Notes: generated by a model from the sequence alone, not told the origin. A DNA stretch of 64,000 nt from Veillonella intestinalis (GCF_943193155.1 NZ_CALPDB010000005.1:186001-250000); one strand, 5' to 3'; shown: positions 11,606 through 20,558, numbered from the stretch's first letter. Numbers and translations: made by a program.

Positions 11606-11634
11606 ATTATACCAAACTATATCCACTATGTCTA
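11606..11634 (-). promoter_or_regulatory. Distal promoter-like sequence upstream of rpmG
   Basis: Minus-strand TAGACA, 17-base spacer, TATAAT, with TGG before the -10 (extended -10). The predicted start falls at the base of the terminator hairpin at 11577-11600. Confidence 0.45.
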
Positions 11635-11644
11635 TACCTAAAAA

Positions 11645-11713
11645 ATAAAATAAAAACAAAGGAACCATAGGCAATGAAATATTTCATACCTATAGTCCCT
11701 TATCGCCTTTGTA
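11645..11713 (-). terminator. Terminator of the cca-to-BrxF-like operon
   Basis: Long minus-strand stem with ACAAAGG/CCUUUGU outer helix, an inner GGACUAUAGG/CCUAUGGUUCC helix and a self-complementary AUGAAAUAUUUCAU tip, followed by UUUUUAUUUUAUUUUUU. Confidence 0.8.
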
Positions 11714-11770
11714 TCTATAATTACAAGAAATCACAAATACCTAAGAACAATTACCAACCTATAGTCAGTT

Positions 11771-12235
11771 TTAATCAATAGTTATAATTCGTTCTGGTTT
11801 TTCTACTTTAAAAGAAAAATAAGTTGGATTATTATTATGCTCTAAAAATAGAGTTTCACCATCAAATTTACCACGCCATCCAACTACTAGAGGATACATC
11901 CGACTAATTGTCTTTAATAACTCAATAGGCTCTAAGTTTAAAATTGGGGCAAACAAAACATTTACACCATCTAACAAAATCACGTCTGACCCACAGGCCT
12001 TTAGCGCTTTACACATAACATCCTTCGCTAAATCAGGTCGTAAATCACGGGCCACTTCCAAAAACTCTTCTTCAATAAGTTCTTTTGCTTCGATGTACTT
12101 CCAACCATCTTGTTCAGCTAATTCACGAATTAACTTACTCTTCCCAGAGCCCGGACCGCCCACTACAAATAGAATGCGTTCTTCATCACTCTGTAGTGAT
12201 TTCCATCGTTCTTTAATGTCCTGTGTTGTTACCAT
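11771..12235 (-). CDS. BrxF-like P-loop NTPase (orphan)
   Basis: A 154-residue single-domain nucleotide-binding protein. Walker A is GGPGSGKSK (26-34) and a Walker B-like strand is VILLDGVNVLF (about 90-100). The overall size, the LLDGVNVLF strand and the later ELLKTISRMYPLVVGWRGKF segment fit my recollection of BrxF, the small P-loop protein of type III BREX phage-defence systems. No other BREX gene (brxC, pglZ, methylase, helicase) is in the window. It is the last gene of a seven-gene housekeeping operon, 24 bp after a secreted-protein gene, so a non-defence role or a vestigial one is possible. Family assignment is by recall, not by search. Confidence 0.6.
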   Translation of the reverse strand: MVTTQDIKERWKSLQSDEERILFVVGGPGSGKSKLIRELAEQDGWKYIEAKELIEEEFLEVARDLRPDLAKDVMCKALKACGSDVILLDGVNVLFAPILNLEPIELLKTISRMYPLVVGWRGKFDGETLFLEHNNNPTYFSFKVEKPERIITID

Positions 12236-12259
12236 GTGTCATCCTCCTTTACCGAAAGC

Positions 12260-13552
12260 CTATTTACTCAATTCTTTGTTAGGTCTGTCTGACAGCATTA
12301 CACTTTTTATAAAATTGTCGGTTTCACCTACCGTAAACAATAAATAGCTATATGCTGAATCTGGATTCTTATATGTATATACCATAAGTGGCTCACCATT
12401 AGCCCCTTTATCCGCTTCTATAGCACTAGGCATGCCATATAAATACAATAATAAATATTTACTATCCCCGATAGATATGCCTCGTCTTGTCAAAGCCGTA
12501 CTTTTAGTTATCATAGCACGGGCTACAGTCTGCCGCTTATCAAAACCAATTAGCATATCATCATAGGCAATAAATTCATCGCCATATAAAAAGCCACGCT
12601 GTTGCCACTGTTCATTTTGATCAGCTACAAATGGTGCATTTACACGATACCCCATGAGGACAAAGTCATCATCTTTTAAATGATTGGCTTTATAATATTG
12701 TACTGTTACTGGGGGTAAATGAAGCTGTGTCCATACTTGCCCATCAATCATATCGATAGCTTTTACCTTATTGTCTTTTAAAGTAAATACCAAATATCGA
12801 GTAGCAGGAGCCCCCTGCATCACAGGATCCAACATTGCTGTGCTTACCTTGTTATCATTCGCCACAGCCTCAGCAAACTCCTGCTTGCTTTTTACAATAT
12901 TTTTACTTTCATCATAAAAATATATCAACGAAACGGTGCCTTTTTTTAAATCACGCCACATAGCTTGTGGCGCCCCATAGGCAAACAACACGGAGCCACG
13001 ACTTTTACCGATAGAAATTCCCCGTCCAGTCTCTAAATTTTCACCAGTAATATGTATGTTAGTTATCGTTCTTGGCTCATATTGATAGGTTAATCCTTCT
13101 TGACGAAGAAGACTCTCCCGTGCCCCTTCAGACCACGAAGGGCCAGTATACACTGTATAGCTTCCTGCTTCCCCTTCATAGGTAGTAAAATCTCCTGTTA
13201 CATGGCCTACTGTTTTACCGCCTAAGGTTATGCCTAACGACTCCTTCGTCAATACAGGTTCCACCGCTCCCAAAGTTAAATCTTTAATACTAAAATCCTT
13301 TGCTGCCATAGGTTCTAACGTATCCGCCGTATAGCTTTTCCCCACAGCTGTTAAATCTACACCAGCCTCAACACTCTTTTGTTCTTCTAAACTTTCCGCT
13401 AAACGTACGGCCATCTTATTAACCGCCGCCCGCTCTGGCGCCCATGTATCACTAGGGTCCATACGCAACTCACTATCAGCAGCCCCTACAGACGTTGTTA
13501 ACAAAAAAGCTCCCAGTGCTAGGGCCAATTGTTTTCGCTGTAACTTCATCAT
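12260..13552 (-). CDS. Secreted protein with internal repeats, function unknown
   Basis: A 430-residue protein with a clear signal peptide (RKQLALALGAFLLTTSVGAA, cut near residue 24). The mature part shows at least two repeats of about 85 residues: one around 168-265 (RGISIGKSRGSVLFAYGAPQA ... RYLVFTLKDNKVKAIDM) and one around 340-425 (RRGISIGDSKYLLLYLYGMP ... SYLLFTVGETDNFIKSVML). A third, weaker copy (LGITLGGKTVGHVTG) is near 107. The pattern GIsIG...YG.P..A...Y.Y...F.......IK suggests a repeated alpha/beta unit in the periplasm or cell surface. No family recognised. It sits 2 bp downstream of hypB. Confidence 0.75.
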   Translation of the reverse strand: MMKLQRKQLALALGAFLLTTSVGAADSELRMDPSDTWAPERAAVNKMAVRLAESLEEQKSVEAGVDLTAVGKSYTADTLEPMAAKDFSIKDLTLGAVEPVLTKESLGITLGGKTVGHVTGDFTTYEGEAGSYTVYTGPSWSEGARESLLRQEGLTYQYEPRTITNIHITGENLETGRGISIGKSRGSVLFAYGAPQAMWRDLKKGTVSLIYFYDESKNIVKSKQEFAEAVANDNKVSTAMLDPVMQGAPATRYLVFTLKDNKVKAIDMIDGQVWTQLHLPPVTVQYYKANHLKDDDFVLMGYRVNAPFVADQNEQWQQRGFLYGDEFIAYDDMLIGFDKRQTVARAMITKSTALTRRGISIGDSKYLLLYLYGMPSAIEADKGANGEPLMVYTYKNPDSAYSYLLFTVGETDNFIKSVMLSDRPNKELSK

Positions 13553-13554
13553 AT

Positions 13555-14214
13555 TTAACCCTTTCGTGCCGCATCAATTTGCGCCCGCAACCAATTCAGC
13601 CAATCTGCAAGACCTGTTTTAGCCGTGCAACTAACTTCAAAAACATCAGCTATTGGATTTAGATTATGTATATCTGTTAATGCCTTTTCTTTGTCGAATG
13701 GAATATAGGGCAATAAATCCACTTTGTTCAATAAAACGGCTTTAGATTCTTTAAAAATGAGTGGATATTTTAAAGGTTTATCTTCCCCTTCGGTAACAGA
13801 CAAGACTGTCACCTTCATAGCTTCACCAATAGCAAATTCCGCAGGACATACTAAATTACCAACGTTTTCAATAATAATCATATCCAAAGCATCTAAATCA
13901 AGATCACCTAGTGCATCTTCAATCATCTTCGCATCTAAATGACAACCACCAACTGTATTAATCTGCAATACGGGAATACCTAATTTGTGAATTCGCTCCG
14001 CATCTTTTGCAGTGTATAAATCCCCCTCTATGACAGCCAGAGAATACTCCTGCGATAACTCTTTTAAGGTTGCCTCTAATAGAGATGTTTTACCCGCGCC
14101 TGGGGAACCTAATAAATTAAATACAAATATATTTTTTTCTTTAAATATACGTTGCAAATCGGCTGCAATAGCATCGTTTTTTGCAAGCACATCGGTCATT
14201 ACTGTAACTTCCAT
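13555..14214 (-). CDS. hypB: Hydrogenase/urease maturation GTPase HypB
   Basis: GTPase that helps load nickel into [NiFe] hydrogenase with HypA. It has 219 residues. The P-loop is GSPGAGKTS near 36-44 and the G-domain metal site is GGCHLDA near 89-95. The guanine motif NKVD is near 162. The N-terminal CXXCGC or His-rich nickel store of some HypB proteins is absent. It lies 12 bp after hypA. No hydrogenase structural gene or hypCDEF is in the window, so the client enzyme is encoded elsewhere. Confidence 0.93.
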   Translation of the reverse strand: MEVTVMTDVLAKNDAIAADLQRIFKEKNIFVFNLLGSPGAGKTSLLEATLKELSQEYSLAVIEGDLYTAKDAERIHKLGIPVLQINTVGGCHLDAKMIEDALGDLDLDALDMIIIENVGNLVCPAEFAIGEAMKVTVLSVTEGEDKPLKYPLIFKESKAVLLNKVDLLPYIPFDKEKALTDIHNLNPIADVFEVSCTAKTGLADWLNWLRAQIDAARKG

Positions 14215-14226
14215 AATTCCCTTTCT

Positions 14227-14568
14227 TCAATCCATATCAATGGACGCAACCTGTAATTCACGGCCTGTTATCGTTTGAATGGCTAAACTTTCACAGTGCG
14301 GACATTTAAACACATAATCGGCTACACTAAATTCATAATCGCAGTCTAAGCATTTGCCGCGTAGCGGTATCATTTCAATCTGCAAAACTGCCTCAGCCGC
14401 AGCTGTATGTTTAGTTACTGCCGCAAAGCAAAATTGCAAAGCCTCTGGTTCCACCCCAGACATGACACCTAAACGTAATTGAATCGCATGAATAATCGTG
14501 CCATTATTAGCCGCCAAGGTCTGCAGTGCAATGTCTACAATTCCTTCAGCAATCGACATTTCGTGCAT
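14227..14568 (-). CDS. hypA: Hydrogenase nickel incorporation protein HypA
   Basis: Nickel metallochaperone that delivers Ni to the hydrogenase large subunit with HypB. The protein is 113 residues from the ATG at 14568 (MHEMSIAEGIV), the canonical HypA start with the Met-His-Glu nickel ligands, and GAGG lies upstream. An in-frame ATG four codons earlier is less likely. Zinc-site Cys pairs are CLDC (about 73-76) and CPHC (about 87-90). It overlaps the end of the FolD-like gene by 23 bases, so translation is probably coupled. Confidence 0.93.
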   Translation of the reverse strand: MHEMSIAEGIVDIALQTLAANNGTIIHAIQLRLGVMSGVEPEALQFCFAAVTKHTAAAEAVLQIEMIPLRGKCLDCDYEFSVADYVFKCPHCESLAIQTITGRELQVASIDMD

Positions 14569-15394
14569 GGTATGCCTCATAAATATTTTCTAACAACATA
14601 GTCGTGGTCACCGAGCCAACCCCACCAGGAACTGGTGTAATAGCACTAACTACAGGCAAGGCTGATTCATAATCCACATCGCCCACCGTTTTACCATCTA
14701 AATCATTGATACCTACATCAATCACTACGGCTCCTTCTTTTAACATATCACCAGTAATGACATGAGCTCGTCCAACAGCAGCAATAACAATATCCGCTCG
14801 CTTCAAATGTGCTTCTAAATCAGCCGTCTTAGAATGGCAAAGTGTCACCGTTGCGTGTTTTTCTAATAGCAACAGCGCCACTGGTTTCCCCACCACTTGA
14901 CTACGCCCTACCACCACAACTTCTTTACCGGCTAGGGGAATATTATAATGTTCTAAAATTGCCATACAAGCTCTTGGTGTGCAAGGCCAAAAACCACCTT
15001 TACCAGCGCTGGCTAAGCCGATATTTTTAGATGTTAAACCATCAATATCTTTTTCAGGCGATAAACGTTCAATTAAGGCGTCTCTATCTATTTGTGGAGG
15101 CATAGGCATAAGTGGCAATACACCATAAACAGCATCAGACTGATTCCAGCGGTCAATAACAGCGACTACTTCTTCAAAACTAGCCGTTGCTGGCAAGTGA
15201 GCTAAATCAACACCAAAGCCTGCATTTTTAGCTGTTTTTTCCATAAAATGAGCATACATTTGCGCTGCTTTATCATCACCTACTAATAAAATTCCCAAGG
15301 TCAATACTACGCCCTTAGCTTCTAAAGCAACTAAGCGCTCATTTAATACAGCCTTATGAGCATCCGCTACAGCCTTACCACGTAATTCCATCAT
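14546..15394 (-). CDS. FolD-like protein with substituted catalytic residues
   Basis: A 282-residue homologue of methylenetetrahydrofolate dehydrogenase/cyclohydrolase. Alignment by eye is unbroken: VGDDKAAQMYAHFMEKTAKN matches the substrate helix, PEKDIDGLTSKNIG, PCTPRACMAILEHY, GRSQVVGKPVALLLL and TPVPGGVGSVTT are all present. But the Lys of the YxxxK motif, essential for cyclohydrolase chemistry, is Met (Y-A-H-F-M), and the Gln of the LVQLPLP motif is Leu (LPLMPMP). The Asp of KDxDG is retained. Either a second, functionally diverged FolD paralogue or an enzyme with dehydrogenase activity only. It precedes hypA with overlapping reading frames. Confidence 0.85.
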   Translation of the reverse strand: MMELRGKAVADAHKAVLNERLVALEAKGVVLTLGILLVGDDKAAQMYAHFMEKTAKNAGFGVDLAHLPATASFEEVVAVIDRWNQSDAVYGVLPLMPMPPQIDRDALIERLSPEKDIDGLTSKNIGLASAGKGGFWPCTPRACMAILEHYNIPLAGKEVVVVGRSQVVGKPVALLLLEKHATVTLCHSKTADLEAHLKRADIVIAAVGRAHVITGDMLKEGAVVIDVGINDLDGKTVGDVDYESALPVVSAITPVPGGVGSVTTTMLLENIYEAYHARNVDC

Positions 15395-15406
15395 GCCATT
15401 TCCTCC

Positions 15407-17371
15407 TTAACGTTTAAAATATACAGTTACTGCCTCACCTATAGGAACTTCAGCACCAGCTGGTTCATCTTGGCTAATCGCATAGCCAGTCCCATCAGGT
15501 ACAAATTGCAAGCCTGCTTCATGGAGCCAATCCCTTACTTCACCAGTTGTCCAACCTGTAAAATCAGTCATTATAACCGTGCCATCATCTGTTTTGGATA
15601 CCACTGGTTTTGTAGGTCTTTCCCCTGCAGCCACACCTTGTAAATCCTTTTCCTTCGTCACCGATGGAGACAATTGGAAGTATCGTACTAACTGGCTCAT
15701 AATGTCTTTAAAAACAGGGGCTGCAATTTGCCCACCATAATACACTCCATTTGGGTCATCAATAACAATGAGCGCCACAAATCGAGGATCTTCGACAGGA
15801 CCTACACCAATAAACGATGCAATATAACGGCCATCCAAATAGCCCCCATGTTCAGCATCAAGTTTCTGTGCAGTACCTGTTTTCCCCGCAAAATGGTAGC
15901 CATCTACCGATGCTTTATTACCGCCGCCTTCTGATACTTCTTTTTCAAGCATATCTAAAATTGTTTTCGCCACTGTTTCAGGAATAGGTTGTCCTACTTC
16001 TTTAATCTGTTCCGTTTCTACAGGGCTACCATCTGGATTGTTAATACTCTTAATAATATGAGGCATCATCATTTTACCACCATTGGCAATGGCACCAAAG
16101 GCTTGTACCATCTGTAATGGCGTTACTGCCACACTTTGTCCAAAGGCCATAGTCGCTAAATCTAATTGCGAAATATCTTTTTCAGGAATCAACTGACCTT
16201 CTGCTTCACCAGGCAATTCAATGCCCGTTCTTTTGCCAAAGCCATAACCCTTCAAGTATTCCATCATGACTTCTTTGCCCGTATTAATCCCCAATTGCGC
16301 CATGCCTGTATTAATGGAGTATTTCAAAATCTCTAGTAATTTTACATTGCCATACCCTTCGCCATTCCAGTTTTGAATGGTATGCCCACTTACATTAATA
16401 CTACCAGTGTCATTGTATACCGTATCAACAGTCCATTTACCAGAAGCTAAAGCAGCCGAAGCCGTCAACGGCTTAAAAGTTGAACCTGGTTCATACATAT
16501 CAATAACCGCCCGATTTTTGAAAGAGTTTTCATTGCCTTTTTCATAATGATTCGGATCATAAGTTGGTCGATTAGCCATAGCTAAAATCTCACCCGTTTT
16601 CGGGTCCATAATAATAATGCTAGCACCATTCGGCTTAGACTCTGCCATTACTTTATCAAGAGCTCGTTCTGCAATAAACTGCACCGTTATATCAATGGTT
16701 AAGGTAATACTCCGTTCTTTTTCTGGTAAAAACTTAGATAATACAGAACCAAAAATAGCATTACCATGCTGGTCAGTGGCAACTAATTCTTTAGTAATCC
16801 CACCACGGATAATATCATCTTTAGCCATTTCAAGACCATCAAGGCCTTTATCATCAGTTCCTACAAAGCCTAATACTTGCGCTAACAAATTACCATTAGG
16901 ATAAAAGCGACGACTTTCCTCTACAAAGTTGAGCCCCTCTAACTCATTCTCCTTCATAACCTTAGCCAAGGCTTTCGATTTATCAGGGTCCATCATACGA
17001 TCCAACCAAATAAAGGCTGTATCCTCTTTCAAACGTTTTACAATTTCCTCTTCCTTAATGCGCGTATATGGCACGATAAGAGCGGCAATCTCCTCAGGAG
17101 ACTTTTTAATCATTTTAGGGTCCGCATATAATGAACGAGTGACCATACTCATAGCTAGGGGACTCCCATTGCGATCATAAATTGTCCCTCGTGGGGATTG
17201 TAATTTGCGACTTGTTTCTACTTGATCTAAATTCTTAGTGTCCAAGGTTGTCTTGTCAATAACTTGTAGCCAAATCAAACGGCCCACTAATACGATGATG
17301 GCCAAAAACACAAAGGCCATAAGTTTAGATATATTATCACGAAAGGCTATTTTTTCTTCACCTTTAATCAT
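15407..17371 (-). CDS. Class B penicillin-binding protein with PASTA domain (FtsI/SpoVD type)
   Basis: A 654-residue peptidoglycan transpeptidase. It has an N-terminal cytoplasmic tail and one membrane span (about 14-32), a dimerisation domain, and a transpeptidase domain with STFK (serine nucleophile, about 295), SIN (about 352) and KTGTAQ (about 490). The last 60 residues form one PASTA domain (DFTGWTTGEVRDWLHEAGL). Lacking other fts genes nearby, it could be the division enzyme or a lateral-wall paralogue. It is 6 bp downstream of cca. Confidence 0.92.
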   Translation of the reverse strand: MIKGEEKIAFRDNISKLMAFVFLAIIVLVGRLIWLQVIDKTTLDTKNLDQVETSRKLQSPRGTIYDRNGSPLAMSMVTRSLYADPKMIKKSPEEIAALIVPYTRIKEEEIVKRLKEDTAFIWLDRMMDPDKSKALAKVMKENELEGLNFVEESRRFYPNGNLLAQVLGFVGTDDKGLDGLEMAKDDIIRGGITKELVATDQHGNAIFGSVLSKFLPEKERSITLTIDITVQFIAERALDKVMAESKPNGASIIIMDPKTGEILAMANRPTYDPNHYEKGNENSFKNRAVIDMYEPGSTFKPLTASAALASGKWTVDTVYNDTGSINVSGHTIQNWNGEGYGNVKLLEILKYSINTGMAQLGINTGKEVMMEYLKGYGFGKRTGIELPGEAEGQLIPEKDISQLDLATMAFGQSVAVTPLQMVQAFGAIANGGKMMMPHIIKSINNPDGSPVETEQIKEVGQPIPETVAKTILDMLEKEVSEGGGNKASVDGYHFAGKTGTAQKLDAEHGGYLDGRYIASFIGVGPVEDPRFVALIVIDDPNGVYYGGQIAAPVFKDIMSQLVRYFQLSPSVTKEKDLQGVAAGERPTKPVVSKTDDGTVIMTDFTGWTTGEVRDWLHEAGLQFVPDGTGYAISQDEPAGAEVPIGEAVTVYFKR

Positions 17372-17377
17372 AAATCG

Positions 17378-18853
17378 TTATAACTCCTTATGTGCTTTCC
17401 GTGCCAATTTACGTTCAGCTGCTGCCAATAAAGCAGCTGGCTCATTCGCCACTTGACCACTGCGCACTTGAACTAATAATTCTTGCAAAATTGTACCTGT
17501 TTGATTACCTAACAAAGCAGGTAACTCAGGACCATACGCTAAATCACGAGTATGAATAGGCATGGATTCTGTAATATGAGCTAAACAGTCACCAAAAGCC
17601 AGTGTTCCCGCCGTACTACTATTAGGTCGACCACAGCCAATAACATCAGCAGCACAAACTTCGGCCATTTGAAGCACCGCTTCTTTTAGCTCACTACTTT
17701 TACGAAACGAGCCACTCTGCGCTTCTTTACGCATCCATTTCCAAGGATCCGCTTCTTCGTTATTCACAAAATAATGGAACCGCATATGGCTACTTACAAG
17801 CCACGCCACGCGATTAACTAAGGCTTTAGGATACTGCAAACGGCTTAAAATTATTTCTGCCATAGCCGCCCCAGCCTTGTCATGACCGCGATCAGTAATT
17901 CGCCCTTTATTAAAGCCCCGAATGCCCTCTTCGCCTTTAGCTACATCATGAAGCAAGGCCGCCCACCGCAAGGTTAAATCAGCCCTAGTGGCCTGCACCA
18001 CCGCCAGCGTATGCACCCAACCGTCATAGGCATGAAATTCAGGCTGTTGCGGTAAGCCTACTAAATGGCGCAACTCAGGTAAAACAGGGACTTCTCGATA
18101 AACGCCTTCTTCTAACACGCGGCAAGTACAATCAGCTAATCCAGACTGGACCAAAACATCCAAACCTTTTGCCACCGCCGGCGTCACGAGTAAAGCATCT
18201 AATTCCTGTCTCACTCGTTCTAAAGACAAACCCTTTACCCGTTCAAAACTAGGCGCCATGCCCTCCAACAGTGAACGATGAGGTAAAAAATCTAATTTCC
18301 CTACAAAGCGACAAGCCCTAAATAAACGAAGAGCATCTTCCTGAAAACGTTCTTTAGCATCGCCAATGGTTCGCAACGTGCGTTTCTTTAAATCTTTTAA
18401 ACCACCTACTAAGTCAATCACTTCTCCAGTGCGACTCATAGCTAACCCATTGACCGTGAAATCACGCCGTTTTACATCTTCAGCCAAAGAGTCTGCATAA
18501 CTAACTTCTTCTGGTCTATGACTATCTGCCCCATATCGTTCAGTCCGATAGGTAGCTACCTCATAAGAACCTTCCGGCACCGTGACCACTACAACCCCAA
18601 AAGATTTACCGATAAGGCCCGTGGTGGTATAGCCGGCTTGTTTCATAATAGCCATAATCTCATCAGGCTTAGCCTGTGTAACAATATCATAATCATGAGG
18701 ATCTTGATGAAGCAATAAATCACGAACAGCCCCGCCTATGACATAGGCCTCAAAGCCAGCGCTTGTCAAAGTATCTAAAATTTTTTCAGCACCAATCCAA
18801 ATAGGCCCTGACGGTTTTAATATAGTCTTTGACCGTGTAAACCATTTCATCAT
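17378..18853 (-). CDS. cca: CCA-adding tRNA nucleotidyltransferase (or poly(A) polymerase family) with HD domain
   Basis: Adds or repairs the 3' CCA of tRNAs. It has 491 residues. The class II nucleotidyltransferase head has GGAVRDLLL (about 40-48) with DYDIVT (54-59) as the catalytic Asp pair, then RRDFTVNGLAM and the RxxR-type LRLFRACRFVG. A C-terminal HD-like domain has WAALLHDVAKGE near 302. Two adjacent ATGs are possible starts after GAGAGGTG. First gene of the seven-gene operon that ends with the BrxF-like protein. Confidence 0.9.
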   Translation of the reverse strand: MMKWFTRSKTILKPSGPIWIGAEKILDTLTSAGFEAYVIGGAVRDLLLHQDPHDYDIVTQAKPDEIMAIMKQAGYTTTGLIGKSFGVVVVTVPEGSYEVATYRTERYGADSHRPEEVSYADSLAEDVKRRDFTVNGLAMSRTGEVIDLVGGLKDLKKRTLRTIGDAKERFQEDALRLFRACRFVGKLDFLPHRSLLEGMAPSFERVKGLSLERVRQELDALLVTPAVAKGLDVLVQSGLADCTCRVLEEGVYREVPVLPELRHLVGLPQQPEFHAYDGWVHTLAVVQATRADLTLRWAALLHDVAKGEEGIRGFNKGRITDRGHDKAGAAMAEIILSRLQYPKALVNRVAWLVSSHMRFHYFVNNEEADPWKWMRKEAQSGSFRKSSELKEAVLQMAEVCAADVIGCGRPNSSTAGTLAFGDCLAHITESMPIHTRDLAYGPELPALLGNQTGTILQELLVQVRSGQVANEPAALLAAAERKLARKAHKEL

Positions 18854-18877
18854 TACTCACCTCTCTCATATCATTTT

Positions 18878-18886
18878 ATTATAGCA
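18878..18886 (-). promoter_or_regulatory. Extended -10 promoter of the cca operon
   Basis: Minus-strand TGCTATAAT about 25 bases upstream of the cca start. No good -35. Predicts a leader of under 20 bases. Confidence 0.55.
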
Positions 18887-18965
18887 TAGACCCTTGCTAA
18901 ATTCACCCTTTTCAATCTAGTAATTAAACACAAATTACCCTCATATCAATACCAATTCCTCATAT

Positions 18966-19005
18966 AAAAAATGCATCTTCACAAGTTTCCTTGCAAAGAT
19001 GCATT
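18966..19005 (-). terminator. Intrinsic terminator of sdaAB-sdaAA
   Basis: Minus-strand stem AAUGCAUCUU-U-GCAAG / CUUG-UG-AAGAUGCAUU with GAAA loop, followed by UUUU. It begins at the sdaAA stop codon. Confidence 0.85.
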
Positions 19006-19008
19006 GAT

Positions 19009-19881
19009 TTACATATCTTGTAACTGAGCAGCAATACGACGACCAGTCTCAGTAGTAGCTAAACCACCTTCACTAGTTTCACGAAGTGAACTTGGTAAGG
19101 CACGACCAATTCGATTCATCGCTTCAATAACCTCATCTACTGGAATCTGACTAATCAAACCAGCCATAGCCATTTCAGCAGCACTGAAGGCATGCACCGC
19201 ATATACGCCATTTCGTTTTACACAAGGCACTTCTACGAGACCCGCCACCGGATCACATACAAGACCGAGTACATTTTTTAGGCATAAAGCAACAGCATTC
19301 ATTACCTGCTTAGTAGTCCCTTCAAGCATAGCTACAATAGCACCAGCTGCCATTGCTGCCGCTGAACCAACTTCTGCCTGACAACCACCAACTGCACCAG
19401 CTACACAAGCTTGATTCGTAATAACATTGCCAATACCAGCGCCGGTAAAGAAACCACGCAAGAAGGCCGCATCGTCCATTTCAAATTCTTCACCTACTGC
19501 GCACATACAACCTGGCATAACACCACAAGAACCAGCTGTAGGACAAGCTACTACCCGGAACATTTTAGCATTCGCTTCATTAACCGCGATGGCATAGGTT
19601 AACGCTTTATAAGCAACAGGACTTAATAAGCGAGGTGTATGCTCTAATAAAACATGAGCTTGACCACCAGACATACCACTCATAGTACGTTTGCGGTCTT
19701 CTACACCATTCACTACTGAATCTTTAAAAATTTGTACACGACGAAGTGCTTCCCCTTCGATGGCTTCACGAGTTTCACCAGTCGATTCCATTTCAGCACG
19801 AATTACAATTTCCCAAACAGGCAACTCATGAGTTTCACTAAGGTGCATCAAATCTGCCAAGGTATCATATAAGTAACTCAT
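19009..19881 (-). CDS. sdaAA: L-serine dehydratase, alpha subunit
   Basis: Iron-sulfur enzyme that deaminates L-serine to pyruvate and ammonia. It has 290 residues. Cys ligands of the [4Fe-4S] cluster fit CPTAGSCGVMPGC near 112-124, followed later by GLVCDPVAG near 207 and VPCVKRNG. It overlaps the beta-subunit gene by four bases, indicating coupled translation. Fits a metabolism that ferments amino acids to pyruvate. Confidence 0.95.
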   Translation of the reverse strand: MSYLYDTLADLMHLSETHELPVWEIVIRAEMESTGETREAIEGEALRRVQIFKDSVVNGVEDRKRTMSGMSGGQAHVLLEHTPRLLSPVAYKALTYAIAVNEANAKMFRVVACPTAGSCGVMPGCMCAVGEEFEMDDAAFLRGFFTGAGIGNVITNQACVAGAVGGCQAEVGSAAAMAAGAIVAMLEGTTKQVMNAVALCLKNVLGLVCDPVAGLVEVPCVKRNGVYAVHAFSAAEMAMAGLISQIPVDEVIEAMNRIGRALPSSLRETSEGGLATTETGRRIAAQLQDM

Positions 19882-20558
19882 TCTGTCACCGCCTTCTCTA
19901 ATGGTTCAAAATACATAACCGAAGAAATATCTTTATTCTTCTGAATTTCATTCATTACACTTGCCTCTACTGGCGAGTCTGTATTGATCAACATAACCGC
20001 TTCACAGTGCTTACGTTTACGGAATACTTTCATAGTCGAAATATTAACATCAGCGCGACCTAATAAGCTAGTTACGGCAGCAATAACCCCAGGACAATCA
20101 TGATGGAATGTCAAAATTGTGTAATCTTCACCTGAAATTTCTACGTCTAACGCGTTTACATTAGTCACTAAAATACGGCCGCCCCCTAAAGAACGCCCTA
20201 CAATTGACATATGATAATCATTTTTACCATATAAATCAAAACGAACTTCGTTAGGATGGCCCCCTTCTTCGGAGGATTCAATAAATTGATATTGTAAATT
20301 CCCCTTAGCCGCTGCTTTGAAGGCATCACGAATACGTTCATCTTCCGCATCAAAGCCCAATAAACCACCAACCAAAGCACGATCTGTGCCATGCCCTTTA
20401 TAAGTTTTAGCAAAGGATCCAAATAATGTTAAATCTACGCGCTCAATATGTTCCTTAAAAATATAACGCGCCATTTTGCCCAATCGCGCAGCTCCGGCGG
20501 TGTGCGAACTGGATGGACCAATCATCACTGGTCCGATAATCTCAAAAACACTGCTCAT
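19878..20558 (-). CDS. sdaAB: L-serine dehydratase, beta subunit
   Basis: Partner of SdaAA. It has 226 residues. The N-terminal substrate-type domain has GPVMIGPSSSHTAGAARLG (about 9-27) and a C-terminal ACT domain begins near 146 (YTILTFHHDCPGVIAAVTSLL), as in the two-subunit Firmicute enzymes. AGGAGG precedes the ATG. An extended -10 promoter lies about 90 bases upstream. Confidence 0.95.
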   Translation of the reverse strand: MSSVFEIIGPVMIGPSSSHTAGAARLGKMARYIFKEHIERVDLTLFGSFAKTYKGHGTDRALVGGLLGFDAEDERIRDAFKAAAKGNLQYQFIESSEEGGHPNEVRFDLYGKNDYHMSIVGRSLGGGRILVTNVNALDVEISGEDYTILTFHHDCPGVIAAVTSLLGRADVNISTMKVFRKRKHCEAVMLINTDSPVEASVMNEIQKNKDISSVMYFEPLEKAVTE

